From Tenrec ecaudatus (lineage: Eukaryota; Chordata; Mammalia; Afrosoricida; Tenrecidae), in the NCBI RefSeq assembly GCF_050624435.1, contig NC_134537.1, forward strand, positions 11,466,584 to 11,530,583: DNA of 64,000 bases, written 5' to 3'. The position numbers and the translations under genes were made by a program. The notes beneath the pieces were generated by a model, which ran no database searches, was not told the origin of the DNA, and was given only the letters and a program-made list of their open reading frames with translations. Shown piece after piece: positions 31,601-47,437 of the stretch (positions are counted from its first letter, which is position 1; each line of letters starts with the position of its first letter).

Positions 31601-32600
31601 ACCTGCATGGATTATGTGGTTGAATGCTTCTATCTTGTTTGCTTTCTTTACCCCCATAAACCTGTTATTTTTATACCATGCTTTCAACCCAACAGTGCAT
31701 CTCTAAAGAATGCAGCTGACAAAAAAATTTTAATTAAAAAAAAGAATGCAGCTGACCCTGATCTGCTTTGGAATGTTCAACAAACGGAATCAGATGATAC
31801 AGAAAAAGTTCTTGTTACGCTTCTTTTGCCTCAAGCGAAGTCTGTGAGATCCTGCTTGTCCCAGTGAGCTGGGCCTTGCGGTCCCCGGTGTGTCCTGTCA
31901 CTCTAGTGTGAGCAGAGACTGTTTCTTTACTGTTCGTGGATCCAGGGCTGCCTCTGGGTTTGGCAGCTCACACCCTTGTGGCTGCATCATTTGGCAAATA
32001 CGTTCCTCAGGGGTGTGCACCCAAAGGGGGCATGGCCATGCTTATCCGACCAAAGAAGGCCAAACTCTACCAATTCCTCCTCCCGTTCGCCTGTAGGAGA
32101 GTTCCTGGTGTTGCCATCATCAGATTTTGCCATGTTTCTCGTGCTTATGGTAGGTTTGCGATGGAAAAGACCATTTGAACCCCACCTTTCTCTCAGTGCG
32201 AGCTACTTTTCCAAGAGCCCAGAGCGTTATCTCCTTCAGACTCGTTCCCGTCCATGCACACACAGGTACACACACATAACTGCCTCTGTTTCTTGTATTG
32301 AAGTGTGGGCGCTGTATATATCAGACGAGAGACAGAAAGTACGTGCATTAGTACAACTCTGGAATCTTCCATTTCTGCTTGCAGGCTGGCGAGACCTAAC
32401 TGGAGCTCTGTCTCCCAGAAGTTTGCTCAAAGCAGCCAAGAAAGAACCAGTGTCAATCTTCATTCTGGATCCCTAATGCTCGGATCTCCCCAAAGGAGGT
32501 CTCCCCTCCAAAGTAGTGGCGTCTCAAAACCTGACTGCACATTTACCATGTAACGTGAGGCGCCAGCTTCTCAGCTGGTTCCCAAGTAAAATGTAGGGGC
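31601..32600. other. No credible gene
   Basis: Two A-rich near-duplicates, AAAGAATGCAGCTGAC, lie at 31706 and 31741. The 166-codon frame at 31976-32476 and overlapping frames in the same block have no domain I recognise. A minor chance remains that 31960-32170 is an unrecognised processed pseudogene. Confidence 0.35.
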
Positions 32601-32604
32601 TCTC

Positions 32605-32792
32605 TGACTATGGTAGGAGCCCTTGTAGCATAGGGAATTGCACATTGGGCTGCTAACCACAAGGTCAGCAGTTCAAAATCACCTGCTGCTCATCAGGAGA
32701 AAGATGAGGCTTACTAGTCCTGGGCAGAGTTATAATCTCAGAAACTCACAGGTGCAGTTCTACCCTGTCCTCTAGGGTTATTATGAGTCTCA
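32605..32792 (+). repeat. AfroSINE-like SINE, left part
   Basis: GGAGCCCTTGTAGCATAGGG, CAAGGTCAGCAGTTCAAAATC and AAGATGAGGCTTACTAGTCC run up to GGTTATTATGAGTCTCA, where family B copy 7 interrupts. The tail resumes at 33301. Confidence 0.8.
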
Positions 32793-33300
32793 TGTGATCG
32801 TTACATAATCTGGTGTCAATTTGAGAGTATTAAGAGTAAAGGGGTGGGGTCTAACCTGTCAATCATGCCATAGCCAATGAGACCTCTGTGTGGGCATGGC
32901 CTTCCCCTGAGGATTCTGGGAACTCTGGTATTCCTCCTTGGAGGTGGGAGACTCACTCTCTCTGTTTGAAGGTATATGGAGCTCCACTAGAGCCCTGAGC
33001 CGGAAGAGCCCCATGGAGACACCTGACAGCTCTGAGATGCTTCCACTGCCATTGGCTCCACAAGACTTCCCACCCACTGGCCTGATTTTCCTGCATTTGG
33101 CGTCATTGCATGTGTTGCGTGATTCTGAAGAGGAATTTACAGACTGGTATCACACATATTGGCTAATATCGGACTTATGGACTTGATCTGGACGGGGCTG
33201 GGATGTTTTCTCAATATTCAATTACTCTTGTGTATAAAGCTCTTTCTTATACACATATGAGTCTCCCTGGATATGTTTTCCTAGTCTACCTGGACTAACA
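32793..33300 (-). mobile_element. LTR-like family B, copy 7, nested in a SINE
   Basis: The ends are TGTGATCGTTACATAATC and CTAGTCTACCTGGACTAACA. The SINE reads ...ATGAGTCTCA before it and TATCATACTTGACC... after it, matching neighbouring SINE bases. The flanks TCTCA/TATCA agree in four of five positions. The insertion is therefore younger than the SINE. Confidence 0.75.
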
Positions 33301-33360
33301 TATCATACTTGACCTGATGGCAGTGAATTTGGGTGTGTGGAGGGTTTTTTTTTTGTTTCG
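33301..33360 (+). repeat. AfroSINE-like SINE, right part
   Basis: TTGACCTGATGGCAGTGAAT and GGGTGTGTGGAGGG continue the SINE interrupted at 32792. Confidence 0.7.
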
Positions 33361-34094
33361 GTTTTCGTGTGTTTTGTTTTTGGTATTACTATGGAAGAAA
33401 GGGGGCTGGGCAGTTGTGGACCACCAGCATTCTTAGTAACTTGTTTTTAGTTTTCTTTTGTTAAGTCTTTATATTCTAGCTCTGGGATCATCGAGCTGAG
33501 CTGACTGTGTGTTTCCTCTGGTTCTCCCTGTGGATGGGGGCAGTCAGAGCTCCTGATTTCCTCCTTCCTACTTTCAGGAGCTCTTCTGCTCTGAGCGTTT
33601 CCATCACTTCTTGGCAAGAAAACTAAGGGTGGAGTTTTCTGCATGGACCCCATTTGGCATGCAATAGAATTCCTGAATTTTGTAGACCTGTCTGCCCTTT
33701 GATACAGATCTTCCCACTCTTTCTCTTCTCTCCTGGAACTCCACTCCAGATGGTTTCGGATTGTCTTATTTTGCCTTTTGGATATCTTCATTTCACTTCC
33801 CTATGTTCTATCTCCTTGCCTTTGAACCCCATATGGGTGATATGAGCAATTCCCTTATGCATGTTTTCCTACTTCACCAAGTCCCTCTCCAATCATGCTC
33901 TCCTGTGTACAGTTACGGTTTACAATTGTGGTGGGCCTGTTGGCATTTCTAAGCCGCAAAAGCATATGTGAGCGCAGAGTATTGATATGCATTCCTTTTT
34001 AAAAACCGTCTTAGCAAAATCATTCCTCTGTGAAATGGCATGCCCTCACCCTCTCAGCGAGGGAGACACTCACCAAGATGGAATAACAGACATA
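33361..34094. other. No credible gene; a 114-codon minus frame
   Basis: The minus frame at 33447-33791 is charged (Lys/Arg/Glu-rich) and ends LEYKDLTKEN. Its composition recalls an L1 ORF1-type N-terminal region, but I cannot show homology. No neighbouring exon or promoter is evident. Confidence 0.3.
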
Positions 34095-34195
34095 CTAATG
34101 AAGGACTGAGGATGGCGCAGGAGCAAGCGGACTCCCTTCCATTGTACATAAGGTTGATCTGCAGTGGAACCAACTCAACAGCTCGGAACAACTTC
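34095..34195 (+). mobile_element. RTE-type LINE 3' scrap
   Basis: AGGACTGAGGATGGCGCAGG, then ATTGTACATAAGGTTGATC and GGAACCAACTCAACAGC follow the end of the RTE ORF2 in forward orientation. Confidence 0.5.
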
Positions 34196-34345
34196 GGCAA
34201 GGCACTGTGAAACAATGACATGTCAGACCATTCTTTCGGGCAAAAAGCCCCTGAGGCCTCTGTGCAAAGTCCTGTGTAGGATTTTGATGTCCGAGATCAT
34301 AAGTTCCAAAACTTATTTGGCCTACTGCTCCCTTGTTTAGGGGTA

Positions 34346-34866
34346 TGTGTCAGTGACATAATCTCCTGTCAACTTGTGAAGGGCTGGAGTCTAGCCTGTC
34401 AATCAGATCATAGCCAATGAGGCCTCGGTGTGCCCATGGCCTTCTCCTTAGGATTCTGGGAACTCCAGTCTTCATCCCTGGAGGTAGGACACCCAGTCTC
34501 CCTGAGATATATTCCTACTGACAAGCCACATGGAGCTATGCTGGTAGAGCCAGAGCCCTGGAGCTGGAGGAGTCATATAGAGGCCCATGCCAGCACTGAG
34601 ATGCTTCCACTGTCACTGGATCCACAAGACTTCCCACCCACTGGCCTGTGATCTTCCTGCATTCGGCGTCATTACATGTGTTGCATGAGTCTGAAGGGAA
34701 TTTGCAGACTGGTATCAGACACATGGGCTAATATCGGACTTAAAGACCTGATCTGGACTGGGCTGGGATATTTTCTTAATATGCAATTACTCTTTAATAT
34801 AAAGCTCTTTCCTTTCTTGTGCACACATGAGTGCCTATAAACTTGTTTCTCTAGTCAAGCCAGTGA
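34346..34866 (-). mobile_element. LTR-like family B, copy 8
   Basis: TGTGTCAGTGACATAATC opens the copy. GGGCTGGAGTCTAGCCTGTC, CCACTGGCCTGTGATCTTCC and TGGGATATTTTCTTAATATG follow. The last ~15 bp are diverged (CTAGTCAAGCCAGTGAGG). Confidence 0.68.
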
Positions 34867-34948
34867 GGGAAAAACAATTACTCAGTGACTGCTCCCCTCC
34901 CCCTGGCAATTACTTTTGTACTGACGTCCATAATCCAGGACACAGTGT

Positions 34949-34996
34949 AGGTACCTACTTTGGCAGCGCACACACTTTGGCTGGATTGTTATAGCG
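34949..34996 (+). pseudogene. Possible U6 snRNA-related fragment
   Basis: GTACCTACTTTGGCAGCGCA and CACACTTTGGCTGGATTG resemble the 5' third of U6 (GTGCTCGCTTCGGCAGCACA, ATACTAAAATTGGAACG) with many changes. No target duplication was identified. Confidence 0.4.
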
Positions 34997-34999
34997 CCA

Positions 35000-36090
35000 C
35001 CCCCGCACGCTGGAATGGTTATCACCCACTTTGTGAAGCACTAGTCTGGAAAGCCATTGCCCGGTGCTGAAGCCAGAACTTGCTTTTGCAAACTAGAACT
35101 GAAAAGCCCTCAGGTAGGGAGGTGTAGGCTACTGGGTGGAAGGAACTGCAGTGGGGTCAGTGACTGGGAAGGCGGTGGAGGGCGGTCCAGGGGGCACGTG
35201 ATGAGGGACATTCCAGCCATCCTGGGGACTCTGCAGCAGTGTGAACGGAGCTGACCCTCCCATGGGACCATGAAGGCCCCGTGGGGGCCAAGCGTGAGCA
35301 GATGTCTGTCCAGTTAGAACTGTGTCACTGTTCCCAGCGCGCCCCCAGACATCTGAAGGAGAGAACCCTGCGCACGGGCGAGTTTTGCACTGGGTGCACC
35401 GTGGAGAGCTGCAGCCCGCAACACTACGGGTTCCAGGAGCTCTGGTGGCCTCTGGTAAAGGCCCAGCGCCTCCAGGAGGGGACGCCCCCTCGGCATCCCC
35501 TGGTAAGAATGCCCTCCCTTGGGAGCGTTTCTCCGCTCTCCTTTGATCCTGCCAGTTCTCTCCTTTTCAGTCGTCTGGTGGCTATGAGTCTGGTCTTCAT
35601 CTAGTTCCGTTTGCGCTTCTGTTCAGTAGAAAAGAAGTGAGCTCCTGGTTTGTTATCTGCCGACACGATCAAAGCGGGACTTCCACAAGGCCAGACAAAC
35701 GCTGTCTCTTCCTTCACTGCTGACCTCGGAGGCTTCGAGAAATACCTGATTCAGAGTAAGTACGTAATAAACCCTGTTGAATGGGAACACCTTCTTATTT
35801 TCCTTGAGATTCTTTGCCAAGGTAGGAAAAATTAATCCTGGGGCGATTTCTTTTTTTTCGCCCCCTGGGGCAATTTCTAAGTGGAGCCTGCTGGACCTAG
35901 CATATTTAGAAATGTGGTGGGCCCTGCTCTACTGGATGAATAGAATGTTTGGGCAGGCTCTTCAGACGGAGTTTAATAGTCTCATGCCTGCCTTTCACAA
36001 AAGGTCTGGATTGCTTAGGCGGCATCAGCAACCCCAGGAAAGTAGTGACACTTAGCATAGGCTGTTCCAACAGAATGCCTGACAGTTTCT
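35000..36090. other. No credible gene
   Basis: Unassigned, moderately GC-rich to 35560 and then AT-rich. The frames at 35281-35604 and 35777-36055 have no recognised motif. A GGGGCGATTTCTTTTTTTTCG / GGGGCAATTTC pair lies at 35840-35880. Confidence 0.3.
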
Positions 36091-36093
36091 TCT

Positions 36094-36815
36094 TTTTTAA
36101 TCATTTTATTAGGGGCTCATACAACTCATCATAATCCATACATACATCAATTCTGTAAAGCACATTTGTACATTCATTGCCCTCATCATTCTCAAAACAT
36201 TTGCTCTCCACTTGGGCCCTTGACATCAGGTCCTCATTTTTCCCCTCCCTCCCTGTTCCCCCCTCCTTCATGAACCCACTTTTCTATTGTCCATCCCCCA
36301 GGGAGGAAGTCACATGTAAATCCTTGTAATCGGTTCCCCCTTTCCAACCCACTCTCCCTCCACCCTCCGGGTATCGCCACTCTCACCACTGGTCCTGAAG
36401 GGATCATCTGCCCTGGATTCCCCGTGTTTCCAGTGTACATCCTTATCTGTACAGTGTACACCCTCTGCTCTAGCCAGACTTGCAAGGTAGAATTGGGATC
36501 ATGATAGTGCGGGGGGAGGAAGCATTTAGGAGCTAGAGGAAAGTTGTATTTTTCATCATTGCTACATTGACCCTGGCTGGCTTGTCTCCTCCCTGAAACT
36601 CCTCTGCAAGGGGATCTCCAGTGGCCTACAAATGGGCTTTGGGTCTCCACTCCGCACACACCCCTCCCCTCCCCCCCCCCCCCCCCCCGTCACTCACTAT
36701 GGTAAGATTTTTCATTCTGATGATGCCTGATACCTGACCCCTTCAACACCTCCTGATTGCACAGGCTGGTGTGCTTCTTCCATGTGGGCTTTGTTGCTTC
36801 TAAGCTAGATGGTCG
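36094..36815 (-). repeat. LINE 3'-tail repeat (R1), longest copy
   Basis: It begins TAATCATTTTATTAGGGGC (the reverse of CCAATAAAATGATT). It continues through CCACTTGGGCCCTTGACATC and GTAGAATTGGGATCATGATAG to CATGTGGGCTTTGTTGCTTC. A C-run of about 22 lies at 36668-36689. This copy links the short tails elsewhere with the sequence at 1-425. Confidence 0.8.
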
Positions 36816-36837
36816 TTTACCACCTTAGTTTCTTCTG

Positions 36838-36992
36838 AAAAAGAACACTGCCACCCAGTGGATGCCGGCTCATTGCGACTCTATAGGGCAGGGAAGGATT
36901 GCCCCATGACTTTCCGAGACTGTCACTGTTTATGGGACTAGAAAGCCCTGTCTTTTTCCCAAGGAATGGCTGGTGGTTCGAACTGCTTTTTT
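36838..36992 (-). repeat. AfroSINE-like SINE
   Basis: A reverse copy: CACTGCCACCCAGTGGATGC, GACTTTCCGAGACTGTCAC and GGGACTAGAAAGCCCTG. Confidence 0.7.
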
Positions 36993-38320
36993 TCTTTTTG
37001 AATACTTAGGAATACCATTATCAAAATATAAATGCAAAACCTCTGCAGAAAAAAAATTTTTTAATTTTGAGGGGACAATAAAAAATGAGAAGACAGTAAA
37101 CTACAGAAATTGTTCGTAAATTGGAAAGCCCAGTATTTTAAAACTGGTCAATACTGATTCAAGTCATTGACAGATCAAGGCCATCCTTATGAGGCTTTAT
37201 AATGGAACTCAACAAGTTGAATTAAAAAAACAAACAAAATAAGACTATATGACGAAGCAAAAAGTCCAATTCTAGCCAAGAATCTTTTGGAGGAAAAGGG
37301 ACAGGGATATTGTTTTCTGATGCCTTAGTAATAGACTTGCGGGGAGAGGAGCTGATACCAAGGGCTCAATAGAAGGTAAATGTCTAGAAAAGAATGATGG
37401 CAACATATGTACAAATATGCCTGATACTGTAGATGTATGGATTGTAATAAGAGTTGTAACAGCCACCAACAAAATGATCTATTAAAATTTTTTAAATGAA
37501 AAATAATACTAATAGACTTGGAGGACGATGTAGTACTGACCCCATAGACTCACAGAGGTGGACTCACAGAACGAGAAGAGATAAGATCAGACCCTGCGTG
37601 CAGATCCTGTGTTGTTTGAGATGGTTCTGAACAGAGAAAGGATTGTGTTTTTGACAGAAAATGACCTGGGTTGTACCTTATTATTACTGGGTTTTCCATG
37701 TCATGGTAGAACCAACCATTGATCTCGGGTAAAGTTGAAAATTGACAAAAGGGGAATAATATGCACTCGAATCCCTCTGAGAATGTGAACGGCAGCTCAC
37801 TTAGTCACAGCCCCAGTAGGGACCCACCTCAAATGCCCCCAGCAGACACTGATGGCCAATGTCAGGGGAAATTCACAAAGTCAATGTCGAGGAGAAGCAG
37901 CAAGTCACACTAGAAGCCGTGCTGGGGCTCCATTCACAATGAAGGTCTAGACGGGGGCATTGAACAGCTCCTGCTTGAAGGGGAGCGGACTCCACTGGTA
38001 CAATGCTGAAGGCCACCTAAGACACCCCGAGAGCAGGAGCTCGGGGACCCCAGGGAGGAAGGAGAGGGAGGGGCAGAGACAGGCCCTCTTGATGCCTGGC
38101 ACCCTTCCTCTTCATAACTTGTGTTTCCTTTATAGGGGCTTGAAGTTGATTGGGAGAAAGACCGGGCTTTCTGCTCTCGTGAAGAGTCAACAGTCTCAGC
38201 TGACAGCACCGACGACTGGAGAACCCCATGCGAGGGCCGCGAAACAGAACTGTACGCCAATGGATATATTGGATGGTGTAAGATGCGGCAAATAAATAAA
38301 TAAGGGTCCCCTTGGGGGGG
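36993..38320. other. Mostly unassigned; one LINE tail
   Basis: A forward R1 tail lies at 37335-37492 (GGAGCTGATACCAAGGGCTC, ending AACAAAATGATCTATT). The frames at 37934-38295 on both strands overlap one another and show no family signature. Confidence 0.4.
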
Positions 38321-38321
38321 T

Positions 38322-38490
38322 TGGTTTTAAAGGAGAGCTGATATCAAGGAGTTCAAGAAAATGCTTTGAAACTGACTGTGGTAGCAATTGTACACTATTT
38401 TGAAACTGACTGGTAACAACTGCACACTACTGCTTGATGTGGCTGAACTGTGGAGTGTATGAGCTCCCAATAAGACTTTTAAAAAACCTT
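38322..38490 (+). repeat. LINE 3'-tail repeat (R1)
   Basis: GGAGAGCTGATATCAAGGAG and AATGCTTTGAAACTGACTG are followed by the terminus GAGCTCCCAATAAGACTTTT. TTTTGAAACTGACTG is repeated within the copy. Confidence 0.55.
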
Positions 38491-38657
38491 CAGATTTCTT
38501 AAGCCTCAGATTAAAATACTTGTCTGAGTAGCTATAAAAAATGAAAAATAAAACTTAAGTGGAATTGGGGGTAAAAAAAGTTCAGAGGCTCAGAAACACA
38601 CAAAAGCAGCATGTTTGGCTTTAGTCTTGAAGTTGATTCTTCAAGACCCTACAAATA

Positions 38658-38850
38658 CAAGGGTGAGTCAAACATACGGCCACAAAATCAGGTTTCATTT
38701 TTTTATAATCATCATAAACCTGAATCTATTATTTCTCAATATACTCTCCCCTTAGGTCTACACACTTCTGAAGGTGGAGTTTTCTATCTCCCCAACACTG
38801 CCCTGAAGAATTCTGCACCCTGCAATTAACACCGCATCAGCATGGCAGTG
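38658..38850 (-). mobile_element. Mariner-like transposon fragment
   Basis: ACAAGGGTGAGTCAAACATAC at the edge, a T-rich stretch, then ACTCTCCCCTTAGGTCTACAC and TGCAATTAACACCGCATC. The block order resembles the antisense 3' part of a mariner transposase gene. No frame is left. Confidence 0.5.
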
Positions 38851-38919
38851 TGGGCAGCCCCGGCGGAGGGACTCGAGTCTTGTTCTTTCTCATTGGTAAC
38901 TTTGAGTCTGGGGAACCAA

Positions 38920-39235
38920 AAGAAGTCTGGAAGGGGGAACCCATCACAAGGTTGGACATATAGCCACCCCCAACCCCATCACCACCATCCCCCAAGAGAG
39001 ACCAAAAACAGAAATGTGGGTGAAGGGAGACAACAGCGTTAAGACATGGAATAACAATAATATATAATTGAACAAGGATTCATGAGGGTGGGGAAAGAAG
39101 AGGAGCTGATACCAAGGGCTCAAGTAGATGTTTTGGAAATGCTGATGGCAACATATGTACAATCGTGCTTCACACCATTGCACGATAGATAATGTTCTAA
39201 GATTTGTAAGAGCCCCCCGATAAAACGATTAAAAA
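38920..39235 (+). repeat. LINE 3'-tail repeat (R1)
   Basis: GGGGGAACCCATCACAAGG, AAATGTGGGTGAAGGGAGAC, GGGGAAAGAAGAGGAGCTG and the terminus GAGCCCCCCGATAAAACG. Confidence 0.72.
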
Positions 39236-42200
39236 AAACAAAGAACAAGATCAGGCCAGGGGGTTGGATGGAGTAAGTTTTCCTGATGAATTTCTCATAG
39301 GACAGCCCTTGCTACCCCTGCAGAATGAACAGGAACATTGTAGTGATTGGGGTGGGGGTGCAGAATTTCCCTATTACAACTTTCCTAAACTTTTTCTCAC
39401 CAATCCAATTTTCACTTTTTGTAAAAACCCTTCTTAAGTCACCATGGTTATTCTACGTCCTTCACGAAAATCTGTCTTTGGAACCCCTCCCCAAAAGTTC
39501 CTATCACATTTGGAGTTCACCTCTCTCTGCCGTGAGTTTGGCTGGCCCAGCAGATCCCCTAAGAAGTCAGTTTTTATTGGACCTTGCTCCCTGGATTATC
39601 GGCACCTCGGTTTCTGGAACTAATGTGCAGGAAGCATCCCAAGAAAGCTTCAGAAATGGGGGTCTGTATCACTGGAAGCAGTGGCGTTGACCCCACTCCA
39701 GCAGACCTGGGTATAGTGCGTACCTGCAGTAAAATGAACAGTAGTTTGACTGCTGGGGAGTTTCCTAACCACAGATCCAGAACCTGAGGGGCTAGGCATT
39801 CCAGAGGGTACCAGGACGTCAGCAGTTGATGGTTTGGAAGATCAGTCTAATTTGAATAATATAGTAAAATACAAAATGGGTCAAAACTGAAACCTATCCC
39901 TATGGGTTGATCCAAAATTGAAAAGACAACTGCAGACAACTCAGCTGTATCTTTTGATAGCCGGGCACCATCAGCTTTCTTCACATTTGCTTATGCACAC
40001 ATTTTTCTTCAGCGATCGTGTCGGGAAGGTGGGCACACAATGATGTGATTTTTTTGTTCTTGGATGCCTGTTACTTGGTGCCTTCAACACCTCATGGTCA
40101 CACAGGCAGTGGCAGGTTTCTTACTGCAGACAACTCAGTAGTGATGGGACCTGGTGAGTCTGAAATGGACTTTGTGCTATTCAGATGAAAATTGGCAAAT
40201 TTGCATTATATGGGTAAACTAGAGACATCCTTAGTTTTGACGTGGTCCACAGAACCACCTTCTTTACCCCAGCCATCTTCAAAGACTGAAGGTCGATTCT
40301 TAGAGCTGGCGGAACTTCACACAAGCTTCTGGCACCCGCCCAGCTAGAAGCTTATCACAGCCAAGCTGTTCCCTTAACCCTGAGATGAGAACGCTGTGGT
40401 CGCCATCTTCCACCACTTTCTGGACTCCAGCCACAACTTCATTTGGGGGGTGGGGCCATCTTTCCCTCCTTGGCTCATCTCTGAGAGACGTCTTCCTGAC
40501 GTCCTTGGAAATACTTCATCCATCCAAGAACTTGTGGGAAGCAACCTTCTCTCCTGACCTCCTTAGGAACACTCTAAGAACTCGTTTTGTGGGAAGCAAC
40601 ATTCCCATAAACGTATTGCAAAACTTCAATGACTTGGGATGTACCCTTGAAGTTTAATTTGCTATTGGCCCTGGCCTCAATATAATTTTTCTTCCTATGA
40701 CACAAATATCCTTTTGTTTTGACGGCAACCTCATGAGACTAAGACAAGTGTTACTACTTTGAGAGTAACCTGTCCACAACCAGCTGTCTGTGAACACGCT
40801 TTGTTTGGAATACACCTGTGCATGTATTCACCGAACACAACTCACACATTTTGGCAGTAATTATGTTCCTTAGTGTGAATCATTTCTTACTCATTGTGTT
40901 GTACATTTGACGAGTCAGTCAGTCTGGAACTTGGTGTTTAGTTTCTTTCATGCCTTTTTATTTAATTTTGTAATTTCTTCTACCACTTGTTTTTCTTTTC
41001 CTGGATCATTCATTGGTCAGCAAAAGCACTTCCTAGACTGAAACTCTAACTTAAAGAACTATTTTTTCGGTTTCACCATCTAATGTGCTGTGCATTTCTT
41101 TTCAGCCTTGTGGGTTTCTTCCCATTGTATTTCTAATAAAAGCACCTTCTCTTGGATGCGTGGAACAAATCACCTACTGTGGCGTGTCAAGTCTGCTCTG
41201 AGCCTCTGTAACAGAGCAAAACACTCGCCTGCCCTGTGCCACCTTCAGCTGTTTGGGCGCACTGCTGCAGCCACTGTCAGTCCAGCACCTCCAGCACCTG
41301 GTGGCCAGATATCAGCAGCCAGGTCCCCAGAGCGGGAGGAGAGGGGAGAGAGCATGTATACAGTTTTAAAAATAGTACCAAAGGACAATCAGGTTGACAA
41401 GCACTTGCCACGTGTCCAGCTCCCAAGATTACTGTGCACAATCATCTCAGTTAATAACCACAAGAGCTCAGCTTTGAGCTCTTTTTACAAAGGAGGGCAC
41501 TAGGACCTGGAGCTGTGGTCTCTTCCTACCAGCAGGCCAGCCCAGATGGGTCAGGCTCCCTCCTTCTCACTCTCCTGTGCGGGGTATCATGAAGAGGCCC
41601 CTCACCTCCTAGAGATGGTACAGAAAGTCAGATCACTCACGTCCCTCCCTCCTATTCACCATGAGTCTGCAGGGAACTGACCACAGGGAGTAGGGCACAC
41701 ACCCAGGGGCTAGATGACTAAGTAATAAACCCCCTGAACGTGAAGGGTGGTACCAAAAGCATTGACTCATAACAAGCCCGTGGGGCCCAAGGTTTCTCGG
41801 CTGTCAATCACAAGAGCAGCAGCAAAATCTTCCTTGAGCAGAGGCTGAGCGGGTCCGAACCACCTTAAGGTCAGCAGCAGCGAGGTGTTTAGCTGTATAT
41901 GCCACCTCAGTGCAGCTGCTGTTCCCAAGTGACAAGTCCTGAGTGATTTCAGCCGGGACAAAAGACCAAGACACATAGGGATGCAGGAAAGGGGAATTCT
42001 ACTCACTTCTGCAGAGCCAGTTGGTTCTGAGCCCTGGGGCACAGGGGTTAAGCATGAAGGGTGGCCTGCTTCCACCAGGCAGTAAGTTCTACCCTGCCTG
42101 TGAGGGGCTGGGAAAAAGGAGGCAACTCCCGTAGGAGGCCAAGACCTAACCAGGGCAGTGGGGTACCTGGCCCTGGCCTGCCAGGCTGCAGCCCCTGGCA

Positions 42201-42975
42201 AACATGCTGTGGATCACCCTGATTGGGAATCAACTGGGCACTGGGCCACATGTTGCTGGGTTTGTAATACCTAAACGCGTGTAGATTTCACACTTAAGAT
42301 TCAGTCTTATGGGCTGCCTTCCAAGTGGAAACGGGTTGGAACTGCCAGATATGGAAGGATGGCTACTTGTGCTGGCTTGGTGCTGCCACCATGAGGCAGC
42401 TGAAATGACGGGTGTGGGGCATCATCACTAAACAGGGAAATGGTGACAGCCAGGCTAGTAGTGACTCCCAATCAGCCATCCCCTGGCTTCCATGTTGCAG
42501 AAAAATAGAACCCTTGAAACCAGATGCCATTTGTTGGGTCATTCTGGGATTGCCAAAATAAAATCAAATGGATTTACCCACCCGATCACCCTGCAGAAGC
42601 CATCCTACTTGAGGGGGCCCAGTCCAGGACGAGCAGATGTGTGCTCTCCAGACTCAATCAGCACTCCGGGCCGCTCTGCTCAGACTGAAAGCTGAACTCC
42701 TGCTGTCCAACAGGAACGTAAGTCCTAAGACGGTGGAACGCCTTCCCTATTTTCAAAAGATGCATGGAGCTGCACATCTAGATTTAGGAATCAAAATACT
42801 TCTTTAGAGTCTAAACATAATGAACAAGGGGGCCGACCAGCCCTGCATTGTGGCAGCCATGTTATCCTCAACTGGGAAGCGATGTCGGGGTTACCAACCC
42901 CCATCTCTAATTTCAACACACGGATCTTTACAGTTAAAAGCAGGAAACTTCCCTGTGAAAAGCAATCAAATGAAC
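39236..42975. other. 3.7 kb without a gene, downstream of RPSA
   Basis: A LINE-tail scrap is visible at about 40060-40110 (CTTCAACACCTCATGGTCAC). A diverged reverse SINE-like piece may lie at 41795-41950. The rest (39240-42975) shows no recognisable gene, exon series or strong repeat. The 144-codon frame at 41767-42201 (minus) has no known motif. Old, diverged LINE material is likely between 40880 and 41260. Confidence 0.4.
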
Positions 42976-42998
42976 AGAAACCGTTGTAGAAACTTGTC

Positions 42999-43004
42999 TT
43001 TATT
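42999..43004 (-). terminator. RPSA polyadenylation signal AATAAA
   Basis: AATAAA is read on the minus strand 33-38 nt after the RPSA stop codon. Cleavage is expected 10-30 nt further (about 42975-42988), giving a very short 3' UTR typical of ribosomal protein mRNAs. Confidence 0.85.
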
Positions 43005-43036
43005 TCCCATCAACCTAATTTCCATGGAAGAACAGT

Positions 43037-47437
<4,401 letters not shown>

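Noticed and set aside
31960..32180. Frame with FGKYVPQGCAPKGGMAM, possible small-protein pseudogene
   Set aside because: I could not match it to a family with confidence, so it is kept only as a remark in the region entry.
1..43000. MOBP exons downstream of RPSA
   Set aside because: Suggested by human synteny, but no matching coding exon was recognised. In human the gene begins more than 50 kb away.
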